Shown here in pieces: positions 15,532 through 24,464 of a stretch of 64,000 bases of DNA. Positions within the stretch are counted from its first letter, which is position 1; each line of letters opens with the position of its first letter. The DNA is taken from the NCBI RefSeq assembly GCF_014384895.1, contig NZ_JACRSQ010000007.1:1-64000 (forward strand). The letters are read 5' to 3'. Under the pieces are notes generated by a model. That model saw only the letters and a program-made list of their open reading frames with translations. It searched no databases and was not told where the DNA came from. This stretch comes from Bianquea renquensis (lineage in GTDB: Bacteria; Bacillota; Clostridia; Lachnospirales; Bianqueaceae). A program made the position numbers and the translations under genes.

Positions 15532-17973
15532 TTAAGAAGAGTGCTCTGTCTTTAGCCGATGAATCATTAATTTACACTTGTCAAGACACCATTGAACCCC
15601 GAGCCCAAGCTTGTCCATACACCAGGTAATATTTTTCATAGTGGGGTAGGCCAGCAGCGCAAAGACAACCAGGATTAAGGAGCCGCCGAAACTGAGAGGC
15701 GTGAGCATAAACAGGTCGCTGAAGAGAAGGCTGGCCAGGATGAAGGCTGCGACCATACTCCCCCATATGAGCCTTCGCTTGATATTGAAGGGAGTGCACA
15801 CTTTAAACAACATGAGGAGGCCGACGATTCCCATAAGGGTGGCACAGATCGTTGACATTTCGCTGTCGGAAAAATCAAAGGCGAGCCAGAAGAGCAGAAC
15901 TCCGATCACGACAAACAGATCTGTCAATGCCGCTGGAAAAGCCCGATGCAATACATTTCGCAGAAAATGACCTTTGACGATGTTTTTATTTGGCTCCAGG
16001 GCTAAAAAGAAGGAGGGAACCCCGATGGTCAAGGAACTGACCAAGGAGAGTTGGACTGGAGTGACAGGATAGGGAAGAGCCGCAAACAGGGTGATGATCG
16101 CCAATAGGAAGGAGAAGATATTTTTGACCAGGAACAGGGAGGCCGCCCGCTCAATATTATTGACGACTCGACGCCCTTCCATGACGACATGAGGCATCGA
16201 TGCAAAGTTGGAATCCAAAAGAACCAACTGGGAAACATGGCAGGCCGCGTCGCTCCCTGACGCCATGGCAATGCTACAGTCCGCATCCTTCAAGGCTAAT
16301 ACATCATTAACCCCGTCTCCCGTCATGGCAACGGTATGACCCGATTTTTTTAAGGCTTGGACTAACATGCGCTTTTGATCCGGCGTAACCCGGCCGAATA
16401 CTGTGTACTGATCCGCAGCCTGGAAGATGGCCTCCTTCGTCGTCAGAGTCGAGGCGTCCACAAATCGGTCTGCATTGTCGATTCCAGCCTGCGTTGCAAT
16501 CTGAGATACCGTGAGAGGATTATCTCCAGAGATAACCTTGATGGCAACGCCCTGCCGAGCGAAGTATTGAAAGGTCTCCGGCGCTTCCTTTCGGATTTGA
16601 TTGGCCAGAAGAACAAGAGCGATGGGCGTCACAGGGCGGCACAGTGGTCCGCCGTCCAGCGGCCCCTCATATTTGGCAAATAACAGGACGCGGTTGCCCT
16701 GTAAGGAGTAGTCCTCAATCTGAGGGCGAAGCGACTCATATGAGCCGTGGAGAATAAATTCGGGGGCGCCGATGACATAGGAGGCATCCCCGTAGGAGAC
16801 TCCGCTGTACTTGAGGGATGAGGAGAAGGGGGATATATGAGTGGGGGTGCGGTAAGCGGGCATGTGAAAGTGGGCCTTTAGCGCCTGCATTGTGCTATTG
16901 TCCCCATCCATGGAAGAGACAAATCCACCCAAAAGCTTCTGAATCTCGCCATCTGTATACTGTTCCGGTTGCAGCGAGATCGTGTCAACAACCTGCATCT
17001 GAGGTTCCGTGATAGTGCCGGTCTTATCGACGCACAGAACATCGACGCGGGCCAGAGTCTCAATACACCCCATCTCATGGACGAGGGTTTTATGGCGGGC
17101 AAGGCGGATCACGCTGACGGCGAGTGCAACGCTTGTGAGCAGGTACAGGCCCTCCGGAATCATGCCGAGGAGCGCAGCGACAGTGGAGACAACCGACTGT
17201 TCCATGGTCAGCTGCAGTGTCCGGTACTGTTGAAAAAAGAGAAGCGCACCGATGGGAATGATTAAGATTCCAATAATTTGAATCAAGCGTGTCAAAGACT
17301 TCATCATTTCCGATTTTTTTCGCTTTTTCGCTTTCTTTGCCTCGATGGTGAGTTTTGCGGCGAAGGATTCCGCGCCGACCTTATCGAGCTGCGCACAGCA
17401 TTTGCCGGAGATGATAAAGCTTCCGGAGAAAAGCGGGTCCCCCTGGCGCTTCGTAATCTCATTGGATTCCCCTGTGATGAGGGATTCATTGACTTGAACT
17501 TCGCCCTCCAAGACGATGGCATCCGCGCAGATCTGATTGCCAGCTGAAAATATCACAATGTCGTCCAGCACCAAATCCTCCGTGGAAACTTCCTGTTCTT
17601 CATGATTGCGGATTACGGTGGCCTTTGGCGCCGACAGAAGCGTAAGCTTGTCGATGGTCTTCTTAGCCCTCAATTCCTGAAAGATTCCGATCCCCATGTT
17701 GGCAAGAATGATCACCATAAACATAAGGTTTTGATAAGAACCCACAAACAGGATACAAGCAGCCAGAAAAAAATAAAGCAGATTGAAAAACGTAAAGACG
17801 TTGGAAAGAATAATCTGCCCAACAGATTTAGAAGGAGGATTCACGGAACAATTGGTATACCCGTGTTCCACCCGTTCTTGTATTTGAGCGTCTGTCAGGC
17901 CAGCCCGCGGGTCCGGCTGAATGCGCTGTATGGATAGTGCTTGCGTATCATCAGATATACTTTTTTTTCTCAT
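15532..17973 (-). CDS. Cation-translocating P-type ATPase (CtpE/CaxP-like, probably Ca2+)
   Basis: This membrane pump of 813 residues has every P-type signature. These are the actuator TGES (about 167-170), the phosphorylated Asp316 in DKTGT, the hinge TGDGVNDVLALKDADC, and a fourth helix with PEGL, the Ca2+-type ion-site motif. There is no N-terminal metal-binding domain. The overall pattern resembles actinobacterial CtpE and streptococcal CaxP, which move Ca2+; this assignment is by resemblance only. The ATG at 17973 replaces the GTG at 17991 because GGGGTG lies at the proper distance. It has its own promoter. Confidence 0.88.
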   Translation of the reverse strand: MRKKSISDDTQALSIQRIQPDPRAGLTDAQIQERVEHGYTNCSVNPPSKSVGQIILSNVFTFFNLLYFFLAACILFVGSYQNLMFMVIILANMGIGIFQELRAKKTIDKLTLLSAPKATVIRNHEEQEVSTEDLVLDDIVIFSAGNQICADAIVLEGEVQVNESLITGESNEITKRQGDPLFSGSFIISGKCCAQLDKVGAESFAAKLTIEAKKAKKRKKSEMMKSLTRLIQIIGILIIPIGALLFFQQYRTLQLTMEQSVVSTVAALLGMIPEGLYLLTSVALAVSVIRLARHKTLVHEMGCIETLARVDVLCVDKTGTITEPQMQVVDTISLQPEQYTDGEIQKLLGGFVSSMDGDNSTMQALKAHFHMPAYRTPTHISPFSSSLKYSGVSYGDASYVIGAPEFILHGSYESLRPQIEDYSLQGNRVLLFAKYEGPLDGGPLCRPVTPIALVLLANQIRKEAPETFQYFARQGVAIKVISGDNPLTVSQIATQAGIDNADRFVDASTLTTKEAIFQAADQYTVFGRVTPDQKRMLVQALKKSGHTVAMTGDGVNDVLALKDADCSIAMASGSDAACHVSQLVLLDSNFASMPHVVMEGRRVVNNIERAASLFLVKNIFSFLLAIITLFAALPYPVTPVQLSLVSSLTIGVPSFFLALEPNKNIVKGHFLRNVLHRAFPAALTDLFVVIGVLLFWLAFDFSDSEMSTICATLMGIVGLLMLFKVCTPFNIKRRLIWGSMVAAFILASLLFSDLFMLTPLSFGGSLILVVFALLAYPTMKNITWCMDKLGLGVQWCLDKCKLMIHRLKTEHSS

Positions 17974-18050
17974 TGTACACACCCCGTCCACTTTTAACTT
18001 TCGCTATTTATGTAGCACGTCACACATCGACGGCATCTTTTCTTATTCTA

Positions 18051-18079
18051 ATTCTACCCTATTTTCAAAAAAATGACAA
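18051..18079 (-). promoter_or_regulatory. Promoter of the P-type ATPase gene
   Basis: On the minus strand: TTGTCA (18079-18074), a 17-base T-rich spacer, TAGAAT (18056-18051). It leaves a leader of about 70 bases. Confidence 0.65.
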
Positions 18080-18136
18080 GCGCGAACCATAAGCTTTTGT
18101 TGTGATTTTATTAAGTTTATCTTATTTTTACGTCAA

Positions 18137-18757
18137 CTAATGGTCCGCCTCCTGTAACGTACAGTACCGCCCTACGCGGAGCTTTTTCATAAGGCTCCTC
18201 ATTTCATCCGTTACGCACCGCATTTTACACAGTTGGATTTCGGTAAAATGCCCATTATATTCCAACAGAGGCGACAAATCTTTTACGGACGCATTGTACA
18301 GGCCAAAGCACATTCCTTGCAGCCCCGCTTTTTTTAGTCTGCCCAGAGTGCTGATGTCCTCCAGATCGGCATCTTCTATATACAGTTGAGATACCGAATC
18401 TCTCCCTTCGAGGAACGATAGATCTTTCAGATTTTTGCCAAAGAATATATACAGTTGGCAAAGCGCGGGGAAGTCGGCAAGAAAGGTATACTCCTCCAGA
18501 GGGACAAAGATAAACACCGAGCGGACCTGGATCTGCTTTAGCATTTCGCGGATCTCCGGATCCCGGATGTCCTCCGGTGAGAGGAAGACATCTGGCAGTT
18601 TCATATTCATACAGGCTACGGTGCTATCCCAGGGCGCCGGAACAGAATGGCATTTTCCTCCATCTGCTGTGATTCCAAGGAAACAATACTCAGGGTTGCA
18701 GGCTTTTAGTTTTTCCATGGCGTTGCCGGATTCTTCGATACAAATTTCTTTTTCCAT
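18137..18757 (-). CDS. Hypothetical protein with leucine-rich-repeat-like region
   Basis: The product has 206 residues, no signal peptide and no transmembrane helix. Residues 85-190 show irregular repeats of the LxxLxxL kind, such as LCQLYIFFGKNLKDLSFL and VSQLYIEDADLEDISTLGRL, as seen in internalin-like or SMI1-adjacent leucine-rich proteins. Ten cysteines are scattered through it. The ATG is preceded by AAGGGAG 8 bases upstream and a promoter lies at 18837-18809. I do not recognise a specific family. It stands alone between the pump and thiE. Confidence 0.75.
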   Translation of the reverse strand: MEKEICIEESGNAMEKLKACNPEYCFLGITADGGKCHSVPAPWDSTVACMNMKLPDVFLSPEDIRDPEIREMLKQIQVRSVFIFVPLEEYTFLADFPALCQLYIFFGKNLKDLSFLEGRDSVSQLYIEDADLEDISTLGRLKKAGLQGMCFGLYNASVKDLSPLLEYNGHFTEIQLCKMRCVTDEMRSLMKKLRVGRYCTLQEADH

Positions 18758-18808
18758 ACGCGTCTCCCTTCTTCGTCAACATAAGCCGAAAATACTATTT
18801 TGCTTTAT

Positions 18809-18837
18809 ATTGTAACACAGCTCATTTCAAAATACAA
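18809..18837 (-). promoter_or_regulatory. Promoter of the leucine-rich hypothetical gene
   Basis: On the minus strand: TTGTAT (18837-18832), a 17-base spacer, TACAAT (18814-18809). Confidence 0.65.
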
Positions 18838-18893
18838 TAAAGCGACACAGCTGTAAAGGCGTATGGAATGAAGTGTCAGCCAGGCCCCAAAAC

Positions 18894-18922
18894 TTGACAG
18901 TGCCAGGGTTTGTTGTTATACT
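18894..18922 (+). promoter_or_regulatory. Promoter of thiE
   Basis: Consensus TTGACA (18894-18899), a 17-base spacer, TATACT (18917-18922). Only about 40 bases separate it from the start, too little for a TPP riboswitch. Confidence 0.85.
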
Positions 18923-18962
18923 GGAAAAGATGTTGAGAAGGTATTCGAGGGGGAGGATTTCG

Positions 18963-19598
18963 ATGAAATCTGTTGATGTATCCTTATATCTGGTCACCAA
19001 CAGTGATGGCTGCGATGAAAAACGCTTTTTGTCTATTCTAGAGGCAGCTTTGCAAAATGGAGTGACACTTGTGCAGCTGCGGGAAAAGGAAAAGACAAGC
19101 GAAGAATATTATACATTGGCCGTAGCGGTCAAGAAGATAACCGATTACTATGGAGTGCCACTGATCCTGGATGACCGCGCTGACATTGCGCTGGCGGCGG
19201 ACGCGGCGGGGGTTCACGTCGGGCAGCAGGACTTGCCTGCGGCAAAGGTGCGGCAGCTGCTAGGCCCCAACCGAATCCTGGGAGTGAGCGCAAAAACGGT
19301 GGAACAGGCCATCGCGGCGGAGAGCCAGGGGGCAGATTATCTCGGGACAGGGGCCATGTTTCCAACAACAACAAAAGTGATAACCCAGCCTACGTCCTAT
19401 GATACGCTAAAGGCTATCTGCAAGGCTGTGACAATTCCAGTTGTCGCCATCGGAGGAATCAACGAATCCAATATTCTACAGATGAGCGGCAGTGGTGTTC
19501 ACGGGGTTGCCGTCGTTTCCGCGATTATGCGCAGCTCTGAGCCAGGGACAGCCGCAAAACGGCTGCGAGAGCTTTCCGACACCTTTCGAGTTCGATAA
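18963..19598 (+). CDS. thiE: Thiamine-phosphate synthase
   Basis: This 211-residue TIM-barrel enzyme joins the pyrimidine (HMP-PP) and thiazole phosphate to form thiamine monophosphate in the cytoplasm. Family features are VQLREKEKTSEEYY near residue 42, LILDDRADIALAADAAGVHVGQ (nucleotide and Mg2+ binding), ILGVSAKT, the GTGAMFPTTTK phosphate loop and VVAIGGI near the end. The ATG at 18963 follows GGGGGAGG and gives the usual length. No other thi gene is nearby. It is followed 15 bases later by ybaK, probably in the same transcript. Confidence 0.95.
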   Translation: MKSVDVSLYLVTNSDGCDEKRFLSILEAALQNGVTLVQLREKEKTSEEYYTLAVAVKKITDYYGVPLILDDRADIALAADAAGVHVGQQDLPAAKVRQLLGPNRILGVSAKTVEQAIAAESQGADYLGTGAMFPTTTKVITQPTSYDTLKAICKAVTIPVVAIGGINESNILQMSGSGVHGVAVVSAIMRSSEPGTAAKRLRELSDTFRVR

Positions 19599-19613
19599 AA
19601 GGGGGATGGACAG

Positions 19614-20105
19614 ATGGCGAAAGCGATGAGCAAAACCAACGCGATGCGAATTTTGGAGCGGGAGAAGATTCCCTACAGGGAGCACACCTATTCTCACGAC
19701 GATGGAGCCATTGACGGTATCTCGGTCGCAGAAAAAATGGGGCAGGATCCGGGTCAAGTATTTAAGACCCTTATCACGCGCAGCTCCCATGGCGGTATCT
19801 ATGTCTTTGTGATTCCCGTGGCGAAGGAGCTGGATTTAAAGGCGGCCGCCCGTGCCGCCGGTGTCAAGTCCATTGCGATGATTCACGTCAGCGAAATTCT
19901 GGAGATAACGGGATATATCCGGGGCGGCTGCTCCCCCATTGGAATGAAAAAATTGTACCCGACCAGCTTTGACTGCGCATGTCAGAATCTTGAGACTGTC
20001 ATTGTCAGCGGGGGCAAAATCGGATATCAAATCGAAGTGGCTCCCCAGGACTTGATACGGCTTACCCGCGGAAGTGTCGCGCCTCTGACGAAGGAGGGTC
20101 TTTGA
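19614..20105 (+). CDS. ybaK: YbaK-type Cys-tRNA(Pro)/aminoacyl-tRNA deacylase
   Basis: This 163-residue YbaK/EbsC-family editing protein hydrolyses mischarged Cys-tRNA(Pro). The catalytic Lys is Lys51 in GQVFKTLITR. Other family elements are AIPVAKELDLKAAA-like text at residues 65-80 and GGCSPIGMKK near 103, a loop holding the substrate. The C-terminus overlaps the 3' end of tyrS on the other strand by 44 bases. It follows thiE closely, so it is likely transcribed from the thiE promoter. Confidence 0.92.
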   Translation: MAKAMSKTNAMRILEREKIPYREHTYSHDDGAIDGISVAEKMGQDPGQVFKTLITRSSHGGIYVFVIPVAKELDLKAAARAAGVKSIAMIHVSEILEITGYIRGGCSPIGMKKLYPTSFDCACQNLETVIVSGGKIGYQIEVAPQDLIRLTRGSVAPLTKEGL

Positions 20106-21315
20106 GGGCCTTATCCTTTACGAGTTTCACGTACTTTGCCTTTCCGACCTGAATTGTAACAGGAAGTGGGGCGGAGAGCAGGAAATCGCGGAGTATGATT
20201 CCCTCGGCTTTGACGCCAGCTTGGGCGACGAGCCTGCGAACCTCACTGCCGCTGGATGCGAGGCCCGCTTGTACCAAAACTTTGGTGAGATCAATGGCTC
20301 CCTCCCGCAGCACAGCGCCGGTGACGGGAAAGAGTGGAAGTGTGGCGGGGACAGCCCTTTTTTGAAAAATTTGGATAAACTCCTGGCGCGCCATGTCCGC
20401 CGCGGAGGCATCGTGATAGAGGCGTGTAATCTCATGGGCCAGCTCTATCTTAACATCTCTTGGATTTTCGCCCTCCTCAAGTCGAGATTGGACAGTGCGG
20501 ATGTCCCGCGGGTGCAGGTCGGTGCAGAGCGTGTAGTAGGAGAGGATCTGTTCATCTCCGATTTTCATAACCTTTTGGAACATTGTGTTCGCATCTTCTG
20601 TGATTCCGACATAATTTCCTAAACTCTTGCTCATCTTTTCGACGCCATCCAATCCAACTAAGAGGGGCATAAACAGGGCGACTTGGCTTTCCATACCCAT
20701 GGATTTCTGCAAAGTGCGGCCCATCAAAATATTGAATCGCTGATCCTGACCGCCCAATTCAATATCCGCTTGAATCTGGATGGAGTCCCAGGCCTGCATC
20801 AAAGGATAAAAGAATTCATGAAGACCAATGGGTTGCTGCTTCGCGAATCGATTGGCAAAATCATCGCGCTCCAGAATACGGGCGACGGTGACCTGGGAAG
20901 CAAGCTCCAGAACCTGACGGAAATTCATTTCTCCCAGCCAGGAGCTGTTAAAAAGAACGGTGGTTTTTTCCCGGTCTAGGATTTTGTAGAGCTGCTGTTG
21001 ATAGGTCAAGGCATTGGCCTCTACCTGTTCCCGGGTTAGCTGAGGACGTGTTTTCGACTTTCCGGACGGGTCCCCGATAGCGCCGGTAAAATCTCCGATA
21101 ATAATAATCGCTTCATGACCTAATTCCTGCATTTGGCGAATTTTGCGAAGGACGACGGCATGTCCTAGGTGAAGGTCGGGGGCGGAGGGATCGAGCCCTA
21201 ACTTAATGCGCAGTGGGCGTCCCTCACGCAACTTCTCCTGCAGATCCTCCGTTTGAATGACCTCCAGCGCGCCTTTTGTGATGATTTCCATTTGTTCGTT
21301 CACAGGTAAAAACAT
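20062..21315 (-). CDS. tyrS: Tyrosine--tRNA ligase
   Basis: This class I aminoacyl-tRNA synthetase has 417 residues. The HIGH motif appears as HLGH at 49-52 and KMSKS at 227-231; LGGQDQRFNILMGR and the C-terminal S4 RNA-binding domain (VRRLVAQAGVKAEG) are present. The spacing resembles the TyrZ-like branch. The ATG at 21315 has AGGAG 8 bases upstream. A T-box leader with a UAC specifier sits directly upstream, so expression rises when tRNA-Tyr is uncharged. Its 3' end overlaps that of ybaK. Confidence 0.97.
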   Translation of the reverse strand: MFLPVNEQMEIITKGALEVIQTEDLQEKLREGRPLRIKLGLDPSAPDLHLGHAVVLRKIRQMQELGHEAIIIIGDFTGAIGDPSGKSKTRPQLTREQVEANALTYQQQLYKILDREKTTVLFNSSWLGEMNFRQVLELASQVTVARILERDDFANRFAKQQPIGLHEFFYPLMQAWDSIQIQADIELGGQDQRFNILMGRTLQKSMGMESQVALFMPLLVGLDGVEKMSKSLGNYVGITEDANTMFQKVMKIGDEQILSYYTLCTDLHPRDIRTVQSRLEEGENPRDVKIELAHEITRLYHDASAADMARQEFIQIFQKRAVPATLPLFPVTGAVLREGAIDLTKVLVQAGLASSGSEVRRLVAQAGVKAEGIILRDFLLSAPLPVTIQVGKAKYVKLVKDKALKDPPSSEARHFRG

Positions 21316-21397
21316 GAAAAAAACTCCTTTCGAATTCGATAGATGGGGCATGCATGAATTAATCTATATCCGCCTCACGGCGGACTTTCCGAAGAAT

Positions 21398-21690
21398 AAA
21401 AAATCCTTTGTAAGACAGTTGTCTTACAAAGGACGGATCATTCCGTGGTACCACCTTTTTTCGCTCACCAAATTCTGAGAGCCTCATGTAGGTACGGCAG
21501 CTATGCGTATACCCCTGCGAAGATAACGGTCGCAACTCCGTCAAAAGACCTACTTCGACACCATGGTCGGTTCAGCCCGCAGCTCCGAGATGTATTTCGA
21601 TGTGGTTTCTTCCGCCCCTCGCACCGACCGGGAACTCTCTGAGGAGAAACAGGGACATCTACTTCTTCTTTTCATCGCCTTTATAGGGGC
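21398..21690 (-). promoter_or_regulatory. Tyrosine T-box riboswitch leader of tyrS
   Basis: On the minus strand, transcription from the promoter at 21720-21692 produces a leader of about 290 bases. The specifier-loop sequence GAAATACAT contains UAC (Tyr) at 21594-21592. The T-box AGGTGGTACCACGG is at 21456-21443; its variable base is T, which matches the A73 expected for tRNA-Tyr. The terminator has a 14-bp stem TCCTTTGTAAGACA/TGTCTTACAAAGGA (21433-21404) and then TTTTTTATTC. All core T-box elements are therefore visible. Confidence 0.95.
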
Positions 21691-21691
21691 C

Positions 21692-21720
21692 ATTGTATCA
21701 CGGGGATTTTGTATTGTCAA
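21692..21720 (-). promoter_or_regulatory. Promoter of the tyrS T-box transcript
   Basis: On the minus strand: consensus TTGACA (21720-21715), a 17-base spacer, TACAAT (21697-21692). Confidence 0.9.
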
Positions 21721-21757
21721 GGGAGGTTCACAAAATAGTACTATTTTTAGTTTTCGC

Positions 21758-21786
21758 TTGTATTTCCGACTCTTTTTCCGTATACT
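21758..21786 (+). promoter_or_regulatory. Promoter of the MATE transporter gene
   Basis: TTGTAT (21758-21763), a 17-base spacer, TATACT (21781-21786). It is divergent from the tyrS promoter. Confidence 0.65.
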
Positions 21787-21829
21787 GAGGAATAGAAACA
21801 TAGAAATGTAGATTGAGAGGATTTGAAAT

Positions 21830-23221
21830 ATGAAACCCAATTCATCCCAGACACGGAATCAAGAGCGCAGCGCGATGTTGCGGGATGAGAAAGTCAGTGT
21901 GGTTTTGACTAAATTATCGGTGCCTGCGACTCTTTCCATGGCGGTGAATGCGCTGTATAATATTGTGGATACAATTTTTGTCGGCCGTGGCGTTGGAACC
22001 AACGGCATCGGAGGGCTTACGATAGCCTTCCCGATCCAGATGGCGGTCATGGCCGTCAGTCTAATGCTTGGAGTGGGAAGCGCCTCAGCGGCCTCCCGAT
22101 ATTTGGGCGCTAAAGACGAGGAGCGGGCGTGTCACTGCGTTGGAACGGCATTTAGCGCAGGGCTGCTCTGTGGATTGCTGATGGGCATACTGGGGCAGAT
22201 TTTTTTAGAGCCGATTCTTGTTTTTTTCGGAGCGACAGAGACGTTGTTGGGAAGTGCGCGGGAGTATATGCAGATCATCTTGCTTGGGACGCTATATTAC
22301 CCTATGGTCCTGGTAGGCAACAACGTATGCCGCTCTGAGGGAAATGCCCGCACTGCCATGTTTTCTATGATTGGCGGAGCTGTCTTGAACATTCTTTTAG
22401 ACTTTCTCTTTGTGTTTCCACTCGGCATGGGGATACGCGGGGCGGCTTTGGCAACGATTCTGTCTCAGGGTTTCAGCCTGCTATATTTAGCACAGTATTT
22501 TATCCGGAGGAAAAGTATCTATCACTTGCGGCCGCGGCATTTTGTGATACAAGTCAAAACACTCTGGGAAATCGTTGGCGTTGGATTTGCTTCCTTTATC
22601 CGTCAGATTGCCAATTCCCTGGTTGCGCTGGTTTTGAATAACATGCTCAAAGACTTTGGTGGTGACACGGCCATATCGGTATATGGGATCATCAATCGGA
22701 TTCTAACCTTTCTCTACATGCCGACTCAAGGGCTAGTGCAGGGCATGCAGCCCATTGTCGGGTATAATTACGGCGCCAGAGCTTACGACCGAGTCAAGAA
22801 GGCACTTCATCTATCCATTGTGGCCGGATTGGCATTTGCGGGCGTGTTTACGGCCTTGATTGAACTGTTCCCCGGCTGGATCTTCCGCCTGTTTAATGAC
22901 GACGCAGTTCTGATTTCGGCCGGCGCCCATGCTTTGCGGCTTGTGTGTGTGCTGTCCCTTTTTGCGGCTGTCCAGATCGTAGGAGCTGGATTCTTCCAAG
23001 CGATCGGGCGTGTGATCCCATCCTTTATCCTGACGGCAAGCCGGCAGATCCTTTTCTTTATCCCGCTGGCGCTTATTCTGCCACAGATTGGCGGATTGGG
23101 AATGTGGGGAATCTGGCTGGCGTTTCCATTGGCGGATGGGCTGTCCGCTGTTGTTACGGTCATCTATCTAAGGCACTCCCTCACAGTGCTATCTTCAGGG
23201 CACGACGGCAATACAAGATAA
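21830..23221 (+). CDS. MATE family efflux transporter
   Basis: This 463-residue membrane protein with about 12 helices is arranged as two similar halves. It has the DinF/NorM-like opening LSVPATLSMAVNALYNIVDTIFVGR and a matching second-half GLVQGMQPIVGYNYGA. The family exports cationic drugs or metabolites with Na+ or H+. An aldo/keto reductase gene begins 12 bases after its stop and is probably cotranscribed, which would fit a small detoxification unit. The substrate cannot be inferred. Confidence 0.93.
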   Translation: MKPNSSQTRNQERSAMLRDEKVSVVLTKLSVPATLSMAVNALYNIVDTIFVGRGVGTNGIGGLTIAFPIQMAVMAVSLMLGVGSASAASRYLGAKDEERACHCVGTAFSAGLLCGLLMGILGQIFLEPILVFFGATETLLGSAREYMQIILLGTLYYPMVLVGNNVCRSEGNARTAMFSMIGGAVLNILLDFLFVFPLGMGIRGAALATILSQGFSLLYLAQYFIRRKSIYHLRPRHFVIQVKTLWEIVGVGFASFIRQIANSLVALVLNNMLKDFGGDTAISVYGIINRILTFLYMPTQGLVQGMQPIVGYNYGARAYDRVKKALHLSIVAGLAFAGVFTALIELFPGWIFRLFNDDAVLISAGAHALRLVCVLSLFAAVQIVGAGFFQAIGRVIPSFILTASRQILFFIPLALILPQIGGLGMWGIWLAFPLADGLSAVVTVIYLRHSLTVLSSGHDGNTR

Positions 23222-23233
23222 GGAGGAATCCCC

Positions 23234-24277
23234 ATGATCAAACGGGTCATCAAAGGGACAAATTTACAAATTGCACCTATTGTGCTTGGAACTGCTGATT
23301 TTGGAACGGCGATTGACAAGGACACGGCGTATGCACTGCTGGATATGTTTTATGCTCAGGGGGGAACGATGGTTGATACTGCCAGGGTATATGGAAATTG
23401 GGTTTCCGGGATGCACAGCCCCAGTGAAAAGCTCATCGGTCGGTGGCTGGCGGATCGAAGGCTGGAAGGACAAATGCTGCTCAGCACCAAGGGGGCCCAC
23501 CCAGATTTGCGTTCCATGGAGACCCCGCGTATGAGCCGCCGGGAAGTGGAAGAGGATCTGGATGGAAGTCTCACGGATTTAGGAGTGGCGCGCATCGACC
23601 TGTATTGGTTGCACCGCGATGATACGAGCCGGCCAGTGGAGGAGATCGTCTTGATGATGAACGACTTTGTTCAGCGAGGCAAGATACGGTATTTTGGAGC
23701 ATCCAATTGGACAGCAGCGCGTCTGGAAGCTGCCAACACATTCGCTAGCAGCCATGGGATGCAGGGATTTTGCGCGGACCAACTGATGTACAGTCTCGCC
23801 ACCGTCAATCCCCATGAGATTGGAGACCAAACCCTTGTGGCCATGAATACGGCAAGCCGAGAGTATCACGAAAAAACAGCGCTGCCGGTATTCGCCTATA
23901 GTTCACAGGCCGGTGGTTATTTTACGAAATTGGTAGAACACAAAGTGCCGGATGGCTTGCAGCGTAAATACGGCAATACAGCCAACATGGCCATATTCGA
24001 AATGCTCAGCGAGATGAAGCGGCATTACGCCGGAAGCTCCGAGGGAACCCTGGCCTTAGCATATCTTCTGGGACAGAGTAAATTTACCTGTTTTCCCATA
24101 GTCGGCTGTCGGACGAGTCAACAGCTTGCCGACTCTCTCAGGGCGTGTCAATTCATTTTGCAGCCAAGGGATATACAGCGGTTGTATGTGGCATCCCAAC
24201 ATAATCAGAACGGATCGCAAATGCCGCAGGTAAGACGTGATAAGGGGACGTCCAAAAAAATTAAAATTCACTCTTGA
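23234..24277 (+). CDS. Aldo/keto reductase
   Basis: This 347-residue TIM-barrel NADPH-dependent oxidoreductase keeps the catalytic tetrad: Asp in MVDTARVYGNW, Tyr in the same motif, Lys in LLSTKGAHP and His in DLYWLHRDD. NADPH-site text such as YFGASNWTAARLEAAN and a late LAYLLGQ segment follow the family pattern of the YajO/YdhF-like bacterial reductases. It follows the MATE gene by 12 bases with AAGGAGG in front. The stop codon lies inside the -35 box of the tRNA-Val promoter. Confidence 0.92.
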   Translation: MIKRVIKGTNLQIAPIVLGTADFGTAIDKDTAYALLDMFYAQGGTMVDTARVYGNWVSGMHSPSEKLIGRWLADRRLEGQMLLSTKGAHPDLRSMETPRMSRREVEEDLDGSLTDLGVARIDLYWLHRDDTSRPVEEIVLMMNDFVQRGKIRYFGASNWTAARLEAANTFASSHGMQGFCADQLMYSLATVNPHEIGDQTLVAMNTASREYHEKTALPVFAYSSQAGGYFTKLVEHKVPDGLQRKYGNTANMAIFEMLSEMKRHYAGSSEGTLALAYLLGQSKFTCFPIVGCRTSQQLADSLRACQFILQPRDIQRLYVASQHNQNGSQMPQVRRDKGTSKKIKIHS

Positions 24278-24302
24278 CAAATACCTCGATTCGCGGTACT
24301 AT
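24274..24302 (+). promoter_or_regulatory. Promoter of tRNA-Val(CAC)
   Basis: TTGACA (24274-24279), a 17-base spacer, TACTAT (24297-24302), 15 bases before the mature tRNA. The -35 overlaps the aldo/keto reductase stop codon. Confidence 0.8.
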
Positions 24303-24317
24303 ATAGTCATTCCGTTC

Positions 24318-24391
24318 GGGGATGTAGCTCAGTTGGTCAGAGCGCTACGTTCACATCGTAGAAGTCGCTGGTTCGAGCCCAGTCATCCCTA
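24318..24391 (+). tRNA. tRNA-Val (anticodon CAC)
   Basis: This folds as a 74-base cloverleaf. The acceptor stem GGGGATG pairs with CATCCCT (G-U at pair 1), the D-arm is GCTC/GAGC, and the anticodon stem CTACG/CGTAG has loop TTCACAT. The T-arm is GCTGG/CCAGT around TTCGAGC, and the discriminator is A. CAC reads GUG. No CCA is encoded. Confidence 0.95.
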
Positions 24392-24410
24392 TTCGAAACG
24401 TGATGGGGAG

Positions 24411-24438
24411 GAGCGCATGTGGTGTGCGCTCTTTTTTT
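24411..24438 (+). terminator. Rho-independent terminator of tRNA-Val(CAC)
   Basis: GAGCGCA/TGCGCTC stem (24411-24431) followed by seven T residues. Confidence 0.85.
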
Positions 24439-24464
24439 GTCCTATAAAAGAGTCAATTCAACTG

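Noticed and set aside
18923..18962. TPP riboswitch expected upstream of thiE
   Set aside because: The gap between promoter and start is about 40 bases and lacks the THI-box core.
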